Of a stretch of 64,000 nucleotides of DNA, positions 50,132 to 59,266 are shown in pieces. The stretch spans positions 186,001 through 250,000 of the forward strand of contig NZ_QFXK01000022.1 in assembly GCF_003261635.1 (NCBI RefSeq). The letters are read 5' to 3'. Numbering within the stretch: position 1 is the stretch's first letter; each line of letters begins with the position of its first letter. The DNA comes from Kribbella monticola (GTDB lineage Bacteria > Actinomycetota > Actinomycetes > Propionibacteriales > Kribbellaceae). A program made the translations under genes and the position numbers. Below the pieces are notes generated by a model. The model was not told the origin of the DNA. It ran no database searches and saw nothing but the letters and a program-made list of their open reading frames with translations.

Positions 50132-51400
50132 TCAGGGCAGCGGCAGCAGGGCGATCCGTTCGTGGATCTCGCCGCCGATGTGGGTGGTGTCGGAGCCGAC
50201 CCAGAGGCCGTCCGCGGCGAGCAGGAGGTCGTAGCCGCCGATACCGCGGTCCTTGGTCGGGTTCCAGGAGTAGGCGAGGCCGGTGTGCGGGTTCATCGCG
50301 CCGATGGCCTGCCGCGACACGGCACCGGGACCGGCGTCGTTGTTGCCGCTGGGGTTGTTCAGGTAGCGGTTGTGGCCCTGGACGTACACCGCGGACCTGG
50401 TCACCTGGACCGAGAGCAACGTGTCGCCGCCGGTGTAGTTCACCCAGACCGGGTACGTCGTGCGCTGGTCGTTGACGTTCCAGCGGCTCGCGGAGTCACA
50501 AAGCCGGGTCTTGTCGTCCGGCGCCGCGGCACCGGTGGTGACGACCACGAAGAAGGACCCGTCCGGCGAGAAGTCGACGTCCCGCGAGTACGACGGGGTC
50601 GCCGAGCTGCAGGTGTGGTCCCACAGCGGCGAGTACCAGCCGCTGACCGTGGTGGAGCTCGTGCCGAGCGTCAGCAGGGCCACCTGCCGCCGGGTCTGAC
50701 CGCCGACCGAGGAGAACGTGCCGACGATCGCCAGCCGGGTACCGGCCGGGTTGACCGCGAGACGGAAGACCTTCGTCGGGCCCGAGTCCGGGTTGCCCGG
50801 GAAGGGCACGCCGGCGATCGCGACCTTGATGTAGCCGGTGTTGCCGCCGGTGACCGGGCTGACCGCGAGCAGCTTCTGCGAGAAGGTGCCGCCGAGGATG
50901 AGCCGGCCCTTCACGTAGGCCATGTCGGTGACCGAGCCGGTGAGGTTGGCGTTGAACTTCGTGTCGACCGCGCCGGTGGTGGCGTTCAGCTTGACCACCC
51001 CGGTGCGCTTGATCCCGTTGACCGTGTTGAAGTAGCCGCCGACGAACAGCGACGTACCGTCGGTGGCCAGCGCCCACACCTCGGAGTTGAAGGTGGCGTG
51101 CAGCCCGGTGATGCCGCCGGTCTTGGGGTTGAAGGCGAACAGCCGGTCGCGCGCGATCGTCGCCAGGTTGTTGTACGGCTTCACCTTGGTGAACTGGCCG
51201 CCGACGAAGATGGCCCCGCCGTGGCTGAGCATCTTGTAGACGGCGCCGTCCTGCACCCGGGGGGTGATGTCGGACGGATTCTGGGAGACGACGGCGTCCT
51301 GGGAGATCGGCGAGGCGTTCGACGGCCCACCGAGGAAGACCACCACGACGGCGGCGACGGCGGTCAGGGCGACGCCGATCGCTACAACGAGCTTTTTCAT
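50132..51400 (-). CDS. Secreted beta-propeller protein (DUF5122/delta-60-like repeats)
   Basis: 422 residues from ATG 51400 (MKKLVVAIGVALTAVAAVVV); the longer frame upstream has no signal peptide. After the Sec signal or lipid-free anchor come repeats of the kind GGAIFVGGQFTKVKP, GTSLFVGGYFNTVNG and GRLILGGTFSQKLLAV, with TGAVDTKFNANLTG-like strand turns, forming a six- or seven-bladed propeller. The family is common in secreted actinobacterial proteins of unknown role. It is probably extracellular or cell-wall bound. It converges on the 49074 gene at a shared terminator. Confidence 0.8.
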   Translation of the reverse strand: MKKLVVAIGVALTAVAAVVVVFLGGPSNASPISQDAVVSQNPSDITPRVQDGAVYKMLSHGGAIFVGGQFTKVKPYNNLATIARDRLFAFNPKTGGITGLHATFNSEVWALATDGTSLFVGGYFNTVNGIKRTGVVKLNATTGAVDTKFNANLTGSVTDMAYVKGRLILGGTFSQKLLAVSPVTGGNTGYIKVAIAGVPFPGNPDSGPTKVFRLAVNPAGTRLAIVGTFSSVGGQTRRQVALLTLGTSSTTVSGWYSPLWDHTCSSATPSYSRDVDFSPDGSFFVVVTTGAAAPDDKTRLCDSASRWNVNDQRTTYPVWVNYTGGDTLLSVQVTRSAVYVQGHNRYLNNPSGNNDAGPGAVSRQAIGAMNPHTGLAYSWNPTKDRGIGGYDLLLAADGLWVGSDTTHIGGEIHERIALLPLP

Positions 51401-51592
51401 TCTCAAGGATTCCAAACCATGGTCAGGGTCCGACTGGGACGTGGCAACCGGGGCGGCAGCCAGACAGGTCGCGAAGGACGCGGACGACTCTGGCATATCC
51501 AGCGGGTGTTGCAGAAGTCACCTGGGGTCAATTTCTGTAAGCCTTGGCCGGATGGTTATCTGCCGAGCGTGGCCGGGGACTGGTCAGCGGGC

Positions 51593-52318
51593 CTATCGGG
51601 CCACGATCAGCAGGTCGAGGGAATCCGCGGTCCCGGCCGGGGTGGACTCCTCGACGATGAAGTCGGTGGCTCGCACTGATCGCACCAGGTCTATCAGAGA
51701 TCGGTCCCAGTCCTCGTGACCATCCGCCAACTGGGCGTCGACAATTTGCCCGTACTGCGTCTCCCAGGCGCGCAGCCGCGGTCCGTGCCGCAGGCCGGCC
51801 ACGGTCGTGACGTCGAGCTCGGCCGCCACCAGGTCCACGAGCTCGGGCCCGGTCAGTTCCCTGGTGTGGTACCAGTTCCCCGGCGGGAAGGTGAGCCGGT
51901 TGGGGGTCGTCAGTACTACGGCGCCGCCGGGCCGGACCACGCGGGCGCACTCGGCGACGAACGCCGGCTGGTCCCAGAGGTGCTCGATCGTCTGCATCGA
52001 CACGACCAGGTCGAAGGCCGCGTCGGCCAGCCCTTGCTGGACCAGGTTCCCCTGCAGGGGCTTGAGTTCCGGATAGACCTCGGCGACGTGACGCAACGCC
52101 GTACGGTCGTAGTCGAGGGCGACCACCGACGCGGCGCCCGCAGTACGGAGGAGTTCGGCTCCGTATCCTTCGCCGCAGCCGGCGTCGAGGACGCGGCCGC
52201 CCGGCGGGGTCAGGCCGGTCAGCCACTCGTACGCCGCCAGGTGCCGGGCGTACCAATAGTTCTCGTGCCAGATCCCGGGCGCCGTTCTCTCCCCGGTCAG
52301 CGGTAACGTCTCAGCCAC
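51593..52318 (-). CDS. Class I SAM-dependent methyltransferase (UbiE/Methyltransf_11 type)
   Basis: 241 residues from ATG 52318. Motif I is GGRVLDAGCGEGYGAELLR, then VVALDYDRTALRHVAEVYPE, and a post-I block DLVVSMQTIEHLWDQPAF, so it binds SAM and probably methylates a small molecule or sugar. The TTPNRLTFPPGNWYHTRELT segment resembles methyltransferases of polysaccharide or glycolipid clusters. The acceptor is unknown. The gap of 192 bases to the same-strand gene at 51400 holds nothing I can name. It is divergent from etfB. Confidence 0.88.
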   Translation of the reverse strand: MAETLPLTGERTAPGIWHENYWYARHLAAYEWLTGLTPPGGRVLDAGCGEGYGAELLRTAGAASVVALDYDRTALRHVAEVYPELKPLQGNLVQQGLADAAFDLVVSMQTIEHLWDQPAFVAECARVVRPGGAVVLTTPNRLTFPPGNWYHTRELTGPELVDLVAAELDVTTVAGLRHGPRLRAWETQYGQIVDAQLADGHEDWDRSLIDLVRSVRATDFIVEESTPAGTADSLDLLIVAR

Positions 52319-52354
52319 CAGCCGAGCCTAGAGTTCTCCGGGTGCCTTTGGGTA

Positions 52355-52376
52355 ACTGTGATAGGACTCGCACAGT
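52355..52376. promoter_or_regulatory. ACTGTG-N10-CACAGT inverted repeat upstream of etfB
   Basis: ACTGTG (52355-52360) and CACAGT (52371-52376), about 75 bases before the etfB ATG. It overlaps a TGTGA-like half-site but is one base too wide for a standard Crp/GlxR site, so the factor is unknown. Confidence 0.3.
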
Positions 52377-52448
52377 GCTTATGTTTCTCGCGGGTAACAT
52401 CCGTGGCAGGCTGGGAGTGACCGTTAACCAGAAGGGGTCCCACACGCT

Positions 52449-53231
52449 ATGAAGATCGTCGTCTGCGCGAAGTTCGTGCCGGATGCCACCGCGGACCGCC
52501 GCTTCCGCTCCGAGGACAACACGGTGGACCGGGCCGGTGTCGACGGGCTGCTGTCCGAACTGGACGAGTACGCCGTCGAGACCGCTCTGACCGTCAAGGA
52601 GGCCGGCGATGGCGAGGTGACCATCCTCACCGTCGGGCCGGAGCAGGCCGCGGACGCCATCAAGAAGGGCCTGCAGATGGGCGCCGACGCGGGCGTCCAC
52701 GTGAACGACGAAGGGATCCACGGCTCGGACGCCGTCGCGACCTCGCTGATCCTGGCCAAGGCGCTGAGCAAGCTCGAGGCCGACCTGGTCGTCTTCGGGA
52801 TGGCCTCCACCGACGGGTCGATGGGCGTCGTACCGGCGATGGTCTCCGAGCGGCTCGGGCTGCCGGCCGTCACGCTCGGCTCGTCGGTCACCGTCGACGG
52901 CGACAAGGTGACGATCCGCCGGGACGGTGACACCGCCAGCGACACGATCGAAGGCACGCTGCCGCTCGTGTTGTCGGTGTCGGACCAGTCCGGTGAGCCG
53001 CGGTACCCGTCGTTCAAGGGCATCATGGCCGCGAAGAAGAAGCCGGTCGAGACCTGGACGCTGGGCGACCTGGAGATCTCCGCCGACCAGGTCGGTGGCT
53101 CGAGTGCCTGGACCGAGGTGGTCGAGGTGACCGCCCGTCCGCCGCGCTCGGCCGGCACGATCGTCACCGACGAGGACGGTAGCGGCGCTACCCAGCTCGT
53201 CGAGTTCCTGTCCACCAACAAGTTCCTCTGA
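52449..53231 (+). CDS. etfB: Electron transfer flavoprotein subunit beta
   Basis: 260 residues from ATG 52449, with AGAAGGGG about 9 bases upstream. It forms the AMP-binding subunit of the ETF heterodimer, which carries electrons from acyl-CoA dehydrogenases to the quinone pool. The N-terminal MKIVVCAKFVPDATADRRF, the helix DEYAVETALTVKEAG and VVFGMASTDGSMGVVPAMVS are typical. It lies 15 bases before etfA and is coexpressed with it. The nearest acyl-CoA enzyme in the window is the enoyl-CoA hydratase at 46486. Confidence 0.95.
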   Translation: MKIVVCAKFVPDATADRRFRSEDNTVDRAGVDGLLSELDEYAVETALTVKEAGDGEVTILTVGPEQAADAIKKGLQMGADAGVHVNDEGIHGSDAVATSLILAKALSKLEADLVVFGMASTDGSMGVVPAMVSERLGLPAVTLGSSVTVDGDKVTIRRDGDTASDTIEGTLPLVLSVSDQSGEPRYPSFKGIMAAKKKPVETWTLGDLEISADQVGGSSAWTEVVEVTARPPRSAGTIVTDEDGSGATQLVEFLSTNKFL

Positions 53232-53246
53232 GGGGCGAGTCACATC

Positions 53247-54206
53247 ATGTCGAACGTTCTCGTTCTCGTTGACCACACCGGTGGCAAGGTCCGTAAGACG
53301 ACCGCGGAACTTCTCACCATCGCGCGCCGCCTCGGCGAGCCGGTCGCCGTCTACATCGGCGAAGGCGTCCAGGACGCGCTGCCGACGCTGGGCCAGTACG
53401 GCGCCACGAAGGTGATCGCGCTGACCAACCCCGAGCTGACGCAGTACCTCGTCGCCCCGAAGGCAGAGGCGCTGCAGCAGGTCGCGGCGAAGATCGAGCC
53501 GGCCGCGATCCTGATCTCGTCCAACGCCGAGGGTAAGGAGATCGCCGCCCGGCTGGCGGTCAAGCTCGAGTCGGGGCTGATCACCGACGCCGTCGACGTA
53601 CAGGTTGGTGACAACAACAGCCCGGTGACGACTCAATCTGTTTTCGCGGGCAACTACTCGGTCCAGTCGAAGATCACCCACGGCACGCCGATCATCACCG
53701 TCAAGCCGAATGCCGCCACTCCGGAGGCGGCCGAGACGTCGCCGGAGGTGGAGGAGTTCGACGTGGCGATCTCCGATGCCGCGAAGACGGCTCGCATCAC
53801 CGACTCGAAGCCGCGGGAGGCGACCGGTCGGCCGGAGCTGACCGAGGCAGCGATCATCGTGTCCGGTGGTCGCGGTACCGGTGGTGACTTCGGTCCGGTC
53901 GAGGCCTTCGCGGACTCGCTCGGCGCTGCGGTCGGCGCCTCCCGGGCAGCGGTCGACTCCGGCTGGTACCCGCACGCGTACCAGGTCGGCCAGACCGGTA
54001 AGACGGTGTCGCCGCAGCTGTACGTCGCGGCCGGCATCTCGGGCGCCATCCAGCACCGCGCCGGGATGCAGACCTCGAAGACCATCGTCGCGGTGAACAA
54101 GGACGAAGAGGCCCCGATCTTCGAGCTCGTCGACTTCGGTGTCGTGGGCGACCTGCACAAGGTCCTGCCGGCGGCGACCGAGGAAGTCACCAAGCGCAAG
54201 TCCTGA
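53247..54206 (+). CDS. etfA: Electron transfer flavoprotein subunit alpha
   Basis: 319 residues from ATG 53247. The N-terminal domain pairs with EtfB, and the C-terminal half (about 190-310) binds FAD. Seen motifs are IVSGGRGTGGDFGPVEAFAD, then VGQTGKTVSPQLYVAAGISG and AIQHRAGMQTSKTIVAVNKD, the flavin and adenine contacts of the family. It follows etfB in the same operon and ends at a clear hairpin terminator. Length and all motifs are normal. Confidence 0.96.
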   Translation: MSNVLVLVDHTGGKVRKTTAELLTIARRLGEPVAVYIGEGVQDALPTLGQYGATKVIALTNPELTQYLVAPKAEALQQVAAKIEPAAILISSNAEGKEIAARLAVKLESGLITDAVDVQVGDNNSPVTTQSVFAGNYSVQSKITHGTPIITVKPNAATPEAAETSPEVEEFDVAISDAAKTARITDSKPREATGRPELTEAAIIVSGGRGTGGDFGPVEAFADSLGAAVGASRAAVDSGWYPHAYQVGQTGKTVSPQLYVAAGISGAIQHRAGMQTSKTIVAVNKDEEAPIFELVDFGVVGDLHKVLPAATEEVTKRKS

Positions 54207-54219
54207 TTCGCCCCTGACC

Positions 54220-54255
54220 AGCCAGGCCCGCTCATCCCCCCGAGCGGGCCTGGCT
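54220..54255. terminator. Hairpin terminator after etfBA
   Basis: A perfect 14-base stem, AGCCAGGCCCGCTC (54220-54233) with GAGCGGGCCTGGCT (54242-54255), then a short pyrimidine run. It probably also ends the convergent PucR transcript. Confidence 0.8.
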
Positions 54256-54267
54256 TCTCTTTGCCGG

Positions 54268-55941
54268 CTAGGGCTTGCGCGGTGGCGGCAGGACGCGGAG
54301 CTGGAGCATGGCGGCGAAGCGGGTGTCCGGGTCGTCGAGGTCGAGGACGCCGACCTCGGCCAGGCGGCGGAGGCGGTAGCGGAAGGTGTTGGGGTGAACG
54401 TAGACCGAGGCGGCCGCGGCGATGACGTCGCCGAAGGCGTCCAGCCAGGCGCGGAGCGTCTCGACCAGGTTCGAGTTGTGTTCGCGGTCGTAGCTGATCA
54501 GGCGGGCGATCGGGCCGGTGGGCTGGTCGCCGCGGGCCTCGATCAAGTCGCGGAGTTCGAGCAGGAGCGTCTCGACGTGGACATCCGCCAGCCGGGCGAC
54601 GCGCTGCGCCCCGCGGTTGGTTCGTAGTACGCGGAGGGCCCGGTCGGCTCCGGCCCGAGCGTGTGGCAGATGCGAGTTCTCCCGGACGACGGGTCCGACG
54701 CCGATCGCCGCGGTGACGCGGTCGCCGATGCGGTCGAGGAAGTCCTTGGCGATCCGTACGGCGTTCTCCTCGCCGTCGGCCCGATCCGCGCGGACCGGGA
54801 TCAGCCCGTAGGCGACATCACCAACCAGTGCGGCAGCCGATCGGGGATGCACGGCGCCGAGGTGCATGGCGAAGGCGTCGGCCAGGCGCTGGCGTTCGGT
54901 GGCTTGAGCGGCGTCGTGCAAGTCGGTCTCCGCCGCAGCCTTGCGGTGGTGCGCCGGAGTGAGCATGGAGAGGGCGAGTACGACGAGCGGTTGGTCGGCC
55001 AGGCCGAGGCGGTCCAGGGCCTCGCGAGCGCCGGAGCCGCCTTCGAGCGCAGTACTGACCAGGTCGGCTCGTAGCCGGCGTTCGACGTCGGCGCCGGCGC
55101 GGATGCGGAGCATGTGCAGGGCGACCAGCTTCGCCGCGTCGCAGAGGGCCTGCGTGCGTTCCTCGGTGAGCGGCGTACGGACGACGACCCAGATCGAGCC
55201 GAGGATCTCATCGCCGGCCCGGACGGCGACCGCCATCCGGGGGATCGTGAACTCGTCCTCGGTGATCGGCAGCGGTGGAACGTGCACCGGCTGGTCGGTG
55301 CGGTACAGCTCGCGGAAGATGCCCAGTTCGTTGAGAAGCCGCGAGTACCGCTGCGGCACCTGGCGGCCGAGGACGGTCTCGACGCGGGCGGTGTCGGCCT
55401 CGTCCTGGCGGTTCGAGAAGGCCAGCACGCGGGAGCTGCGGTCCTCGATGGTGACCGGGGCGTCGAGCAGCGCGGCAGCCGCGTTGGCGAGGGCGAAGAG
55501 GTCGCCCGACGGCATACCGCCGAGCGTCTCCGGCTCGGCGACGCCCACGTCTCCCTCGGCGAGGACCGAGCGGAGCAGTACGGCGAGTTGGTCCCACGAG
55601 GCGCCTCGGGTCAGCCCGAGCAGGGCGACACCTGACTCGGCGACCGCGGCGGTCATCGTGTCGTCAGGCGTGATGGGGGAGCGGACGACGAGTCCGACCG
55701 CTTGCTGGCGGCCGAGGTCGCGCAGGAGTTGAGCGATGGCAGCCGTGTCCTGGAGCCCGACGCCGAGGACGAGGGCGTGCCGCGGCAGGACCGGCTCGTC
55801 GACCGGGTCGTGGATGACCACGCCCCCGAGCTCGGCCGGCTGGTCGGCGTCCCCGTGGACGAGTTCCAGCAGGGTGTCGCCGAGGTCGTCGAGGACCCGG
55901 CCGAGGCTGGCCCGAGGCCGATTCGTCACGGAAAGCAGCAC
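54268..55941 (-). CDS. PucR-family transcriptional regulator
   Basis: 557 residues from a GTG start. The long N-terminal half has a purine-catabolism-regulator-like domain (about 1-130) and a GAF-like part (about 150-280). The C-terminal helix-turn-helix of the PucR/CdaR type reads ASVYVHPNTFRYRLRRLAEV. Such proteins activate purine, amino-acid or sugar-acid catabolism genes in response to a small ligand. No purine genes are adjacent, so its targets are unclear. The nearest candidates are etfBA, convergent to it, or the operon from 56182 upstream on the same strand. Confidence 0.9.
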   Translation of the reverse strand: MLLSVTNRPRASLGRVLDDLGDTLLELVHGDADQPAELGGVVIHDPVDEPVLPRHALVLGVGLQDTAAIAQLLRDLGRQQAVGLVVRSPITPDDTMTAAVAESGVALLGLTRGASWDQLAVLLRSVLAEGDVGVAEPETLGGMPSGDLFALANAAAALLDAPVTIEDRSSRVLAFSNRQDEADTARVETVLGRQVPQRYSRLLNELGIFRELYRTDQPVHVPPLPITEDEFTIPRMAVAVRAGDEILGSIWVVVRTPLTEERTQALCDAAKLVALHMLRIRAGADVERRLRADLVSTALEGGSGAREALDRLGLADQPLVVLALSMLTPAHHRKAAAETDLHDAAQATERQRLADAFAMHLGAVHPRSAAALVGDVAYGLIPVRADRADGEENAVRIAKDFLDRIGDRVTAAIGVGPVVRENSHLPHARAGADRALRVLRTNRGAQRVARLADVHVETLLLELRDLIEARGDQPTGPIARLISYDREHNSNLVETLRAWLDAFGDVIAAAASVYVHPNTFRYRLRRLAEVGVLDLDDPDTRFAAMLQLRVLPPPRKP

Positions 55942-56084
55942 CCTTCCGAAGCTAGAGCCGGATCCCCCACCCTAACTCGTCCGGCGGCACAGTTTCGGCC
56001 CCCCATTTCGTCGAATCGGACAACCCACCCACCCCCACCCCCGTCGCCCACCCAGCGCTCCGCGCCGCCGCCACACCCATCGGT

Positions 56085-56157
56085 GGGCTCCACTCCTCTT
56101 CGTGGGGTTACCCCACTGGCAGAGCAATGGGGTAACCCCACGAAGAGGGGTGGACCC
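56085..56157. repeat. Large double palindrome between the enolase-family and PucR genes
   Basis: Two arms pair over about 30 bases: CCTCTTCGTGGGG (starting 56095) through TTACCCCA (ending 56115) matches 56128-56148 in reverse complement without a mismatch, and shorter pairing continues outward to 56085 and 56157. The 12-base loop is 56116-56127. Each arm contains its own small palindrome, GTGGGGTTACCCCAC and TGGGGTAACCCCA. It lies downstream of the enolase-family gene, so it can terminate that operon, but the nested symmetry also fits a repetitive extragenic or protein-binding element. Confidence 0.7.
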
Positions 56158-56181
56158 TGCGGGGAAGGGGAGGTGTGCGAG

Positions 56182-57285
56182 TCAGAGCGGGAGCCATTCG
56201 GTGGAGGTGGTGACCTCGGCGAGGAGGTCGGGGAGGGGGTCTACGCCGATGCCGGGGGCGGTGGGGACGGGCAGGTGGCCGTCCTGGAGCGTGAACGGGG
56301 TGGTGATGTCGGTGCGGTAGTAGCGGCTGGAGCCCGAGGTGTCGCCGGGGAGGGTGAAGCCGGGCAGCGCCGCGAGGGCGACGTTGGCGGCCCGGCCTAG
56401 GCCGGTCTCGAGCATGCCGCCGCACCAGACGGGGACGCCGTGCGCGACGCAGACGTCGTGGATCCGCCGCGATTCCAGGTAACCGCCGACCCGGCCGGGC
56501 TTCACATTGACGATCGAGCAGGCGCCCAGGGTGATCGCCGCGGCCGCCGAGCGAGCCGAGGTGATCGATTCGTCGAGACAGACCGGGGTCGTGATCAGGC
56601 GCGCCAGTTCGGCGTGCCCGAGGATGTCCTCCTCGTCCAGCGGTTGCTCGATCAGCAGCAGGTCGAAGGGGTCGAGCCGCGCGAGGTGCCGGGCGTCCGA
56701 CACGGAGTACGCCGTGTTCGCGTCCACCTGGAGCAGGACGTCGCCGAAGCGTTCGCGGACGGCGGCGACCGGCTCGACGTCCCAGCCGGGCTGGATCTTC
56801 AGCTTGATCCGCAAGTACCCCTCGTCCAGATACCCGCCGACCGCGTCGAGCAGTTCACCGATCGAGTCCATGATGCCGACCGACACTCCGCACGGCACCC
56901 GATCGTGCACAGCCCCGAGCTCCCGAGCCAGCGGCCGCCCTTCTGCTCGCAGTTCAGCATCCAGTACTGCGGTCTCCAATGCCGCCTTTGCCATCCGGTG
57001 CCCGTGGAAGCGGGCCAAGGCTGGAGCCACTCCGACGGCTGAAAGCCTTTCCACAGCAGCCAACGCCGGCACGAAGAACCGCCGCAGTACGTCGATCGCC
57101 CCGTCGACGTACTCCGACGAGTACAGCGGCCCGCTCATCGCGACGCACTCGCCCCATCCCTCGGCCTCGGTCCCGACGACCCGGACCAGCAACGCGTCGC
57201 GCGTCGTCTCGGTCCCGAACGACGTCCGGAACGGCGCCACCAACGGCAACGAGATCCGCCGCAACTCGACCCCGGTCAGCTTCAT
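56182..57285 (-). CDS. Enolase-superfamily N-succinylamino acid racemase / o-succinylbenzoate synthase
   Basis: 367 residues from ATG 57285, within the GNAT stop codon (TGATG); the longer frame has no support. It is a muconate-lactonising-type enolase fold with KLKIQPGWD (second-strand KxK acid/base), LLQVDANTAYS, LLLIEQPLDE and VCLDESITS metal ligands, and NVKPGRVGGY (sixth-strand lysine). This NSAR/OSBS pattern can racemise N-succinyl amino acids or make o-succinylbenzoate for menaquinone. No other men gene is nearby. A GNAT and an M20 peptidase immediately upstream favour the racemase role. It is last of the operon starting beyond 64000. Confidence 0.85.
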   Translation of the reverse strand: MKLTGVELRRISLPLVAPFRTSFGTETTRDALLVRVVGTEAEGWGECVAMSGPLYSSEYVDGAIDVLRRFFVPALAAVERLSAVGVAPALARFHGHRMAKAALETAVLDAELRAEGRPLARELGAVHDRVPCGVSVGIMDSIGELLDAVGGYLDEGYLRIKLKIQPGWDVEPVAAVRERFGDVLLQVDANTAYSVSDARHLARLDPFDLLLIEQPLDEEDILGHAELARLITTPVCLDESITSARSAAAAITLGACSIVNVKPGRVGGYLESRRIHDVCVAHGVPVWCGGMLETGLGRAANVALAALPGFTLPGDTSGSSRYYRTDITTPFTLQDGHLPVPTAPGIGVDPLPDLLAEVTTSTEWLPL

Positions 57286-58154
57286 CACACCAGCCCTTTC
57301 GCAGCATGTTCGAGTACGTACCAGCCGGCCCGATCGAATCCGGTCACCCGTGCACCGTCGGCGAGCAGCCCACCGAGAACCTCGCGCACCGCCGCCCGCC
57401 ACTCCTTCGCCGCCACGGGGTTCGTCGTCCGCAATCCCTCGACATCGGTCGGTACTGCGACCAGCACCGTCCCGCTGTCGCCCGGGCGACCCGGCAGCGG
57501 TCGCTCGTCCGCCGTCCGTCCCAGCGCAATGGTTGCCTCAGGCAACACGATGGCACGCGGTTGCCGGGCAGCGGCCGCCGCGACCTCGGGCGCGTCGAGC
57601 TGCCAGCGGACCAGCAGCCGATCGGTGTCGTCCCCGTTGTTGATCCCGTCGTCCATGAGCCCGTAGAAGTTCGTCAGGTACTCCGTCGGCACCGCCGCGA
57701 GCTTCACCAGATTGAAGTAGGCGTTGCGCCGGACCAGCGGATCGAAGGTCCACGAGATCGCCGCCACGCCACGCTGCAAGGCCCACGCCCGTTGGTGCAG
57801 CTTCAGCGCGAACCCGACGTTGCGCCCCCGAGCAGCCCCGGACACGCCCGCGACGTGACTGTGCATCGCCACCTCGGCCGGCGCTCCGAAGAAGCCGACG
57901 CACGCCCCGAGCAACTCGTCCCCGTCGTACGCTCCGCCGACGTAGTTGCCGGCTTTCGTCAAGGCACGCAGCAGTTCCGTCGTCACCGGCGGGTTCTTCG
58001 GGTCCGGCCGCCAGATCGAGTCGTACAACCGGTAGACCTCGTCGAGCTCGGCCAGTTCGGACAGCTCGCGAACCCGTACGCCGGCCGAGGCCGCTGCCGC
58101 CAGGCTGTCCCGGGTGGCGTCCTCGACCGAAGTACTGAAGGCGATGTCGCTCAT
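57285..58154 (-). CDS. GNAT acyltransferase (COG3375-like; candidate D-amino acid N-succinyltransferase)
   Basis: 289 residues. The core FGAPAEVAMHSHVAGVSGAA, then RGRNVGFALKLHQRAWALQR and FDPLVRRNAYFNLVKLAAVP, matches the COG3375 branch of GNAT proteins. That branch includes the succinyl-CoA:D-amino acid N-succinyltransferase linked to NSAR genes in Geobacillus, if my family recall is right. A YLTNFYGLMDDGINNGDDTD loop is well kept. It would acylate the amino group of a D-amino acid, making the substrate of the neighbouring racemase. The start overlaps the M20 gene stop (ATGA). Acetyl rather than succinyl transfer is possible. Confidence 0.75.
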   Translation of the reverse strand: MSDIAFSTSVEDATRDSLAAAASAGVRVRELSELAELDEVYRLYDSIWRPDPKNPPVTTELLRALTKAGNYVGGAYDGDELLGACVGFFGAPAEVAMHSHVAGVSGAARGRNVGFALKLHQRAWALQRGVAAISWTFDPLVRRNAYFNLVKLAAVPTEYLTNFYGLMDDGINNGDDTDRLLVRWQLDAPEVAAAAARQPRAIVLPEATIALGRTADERPLPGRPGDSGTVLVAVPTDVEGLRTTNPVAAKEWRAAVREVLGGLLADGARVTGFDRAGWYVLEHAAKGLV

Positions 58155-59266
58155 GGGTTGTCCAGCAGGTCCGCGATCAACGCCGTCAGCAGAGCGGTCC
58201 GCGGCGCGATCTCCGCCACCACGACATGCTCGTCGTCGGCGTGGGCACCGCCACCGACGGCACCGAGGCCGTCGAGCGTCGGCGTACCGATGCCGGCCGT
58301 GAAGTTGCCGTCGGATCCGCCACCCACCGAGATCTCCCGCAAAGGCTCGATTCCGAGCTCAGCCGCGAGTCGGGACGCGCGTTCGAACAGGTCGACGGAC
58401 ATCTTCCGCTCCAGCGGCGGACGGTTCGGCCCGCCAACGATCTCCAACGACGCGCCGTCGAGGACCGGGGTCAGGGCGTGCAACGCCGCATCGACTCGGC
58501 GCTGCTCCGCGACATCGCGAGCTCGCGCATCGACGAAGAAGCTCGCCGCGGCGGGCACGGTGTTCCGCGTCGTACCGGAGGACAGGTTGGTCGGTGTCAC
58601 GGTCGTCCCGCGATCAGCAGCGCCGAGGCGGCTGATCGCGAGGATCTGGTGAGCTGCCTCGATGCTGGCGTTGACCCCGAGTTCCGGTTCCAGGCCGGCG
58701 TGGGCGGCGCGACCCGCGATTCTCACTTCGTAGTTGGAGACACCCTTGCGCTCCAGTTTCAGAGCGCCGTCAGTCGATGCCTCGAGCACCAATGCGGCGA
58801 CACAGCCCGCAGCCTCTTCCTCGATCAACGCACGCGACGAGGGCGAACCGAGTTCCTCGTCACCCGTCACCAACAAGGTGACACCGTCGCGCGTGGGCAA
58901 GGCGGCCAAGGCGTGGAACGCCATCACCAGACCGGTCTTCATGTCGAACGACCCAGGCCCACGCAGTACGCCGTCTTCGATGGCGAACGGATGCGTCTTG
59001 AGCGAGCCCACCGGCCAGACCGTGTCGTGATGGCCCAGGACCAGGACCCGCGCTGGGCCGGAACCGAACCGCCAGCGCAGATGGGTCCGCCCGTCGACCA
59101 CCACGTACTCCGGTGCGCTGCCGAGCAGCCGGGTTCCGATCCGGGCGACCACTTCTGCGCTCCGAGCCACCGCCGTCAGATCCGACGACGGCGACTCGCA
59201 GATCACCAAAGTCTCCAGATCGGCGAGCATCTCCGGCAGTGCTGCCTGCATCCGCTCGACCGTCAT
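58151..59266 (-). CDS. M20-family metallopeptidase (carboxypeptidase/desuccinylase-like)
   Basis: 371 residues, coupled to the S9-S12 gene (TGATG). The two-zinc site motifs are ARVLVLGHHDTVWPVGSL (first His-Asp), GPGSFDMKTGLVMAFHA (shared Asp) and VTGDEELGSPSSRA (catalytic Glu-Glu), and a dimerisation domain lies in the middle (about 180-290). The family includes glutamate carboxypeptidases, acetylornithine deacetylases and succinyl-diaminopimelate desuccinylases, so it could remove the N-acyl group from an L-amino acid or trim dipeptides. Its place between the GNAT and the peptidase gene supports either. Confidence 0.85.
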   Translation of the reverse strand: MTVERMQAALPEMLADLETLVICESPSSDLTAVARSAEVVARIGTRLLGSAPEYVVVDGRTHLRWRFGSGPARVLVLGHHDTVWPVGSLKTHPFAIEDGVLRGPGSFDMKTGLVMAFHALAALPTRDGVTLLVTGDEELGSPSSRALIEEEAAGCVAALVLEASTDGALKLERKGVSNYEVRIAGRAAHAGLEPELGVNASIEAAHQILAISRLGAADRGTTVTPTNLSSGTTRNTVPAAASFFVDARARDVAEQRRVDAALHALTPVLDGASLEIVGGPNRPPLERKMSVDLFERASRLAAELGIEPLREISVGGGSDGNFTAGIGTPTLDGLGAVGGGAHADDEHVVVAEIAPRTALLTALIADLLDNP

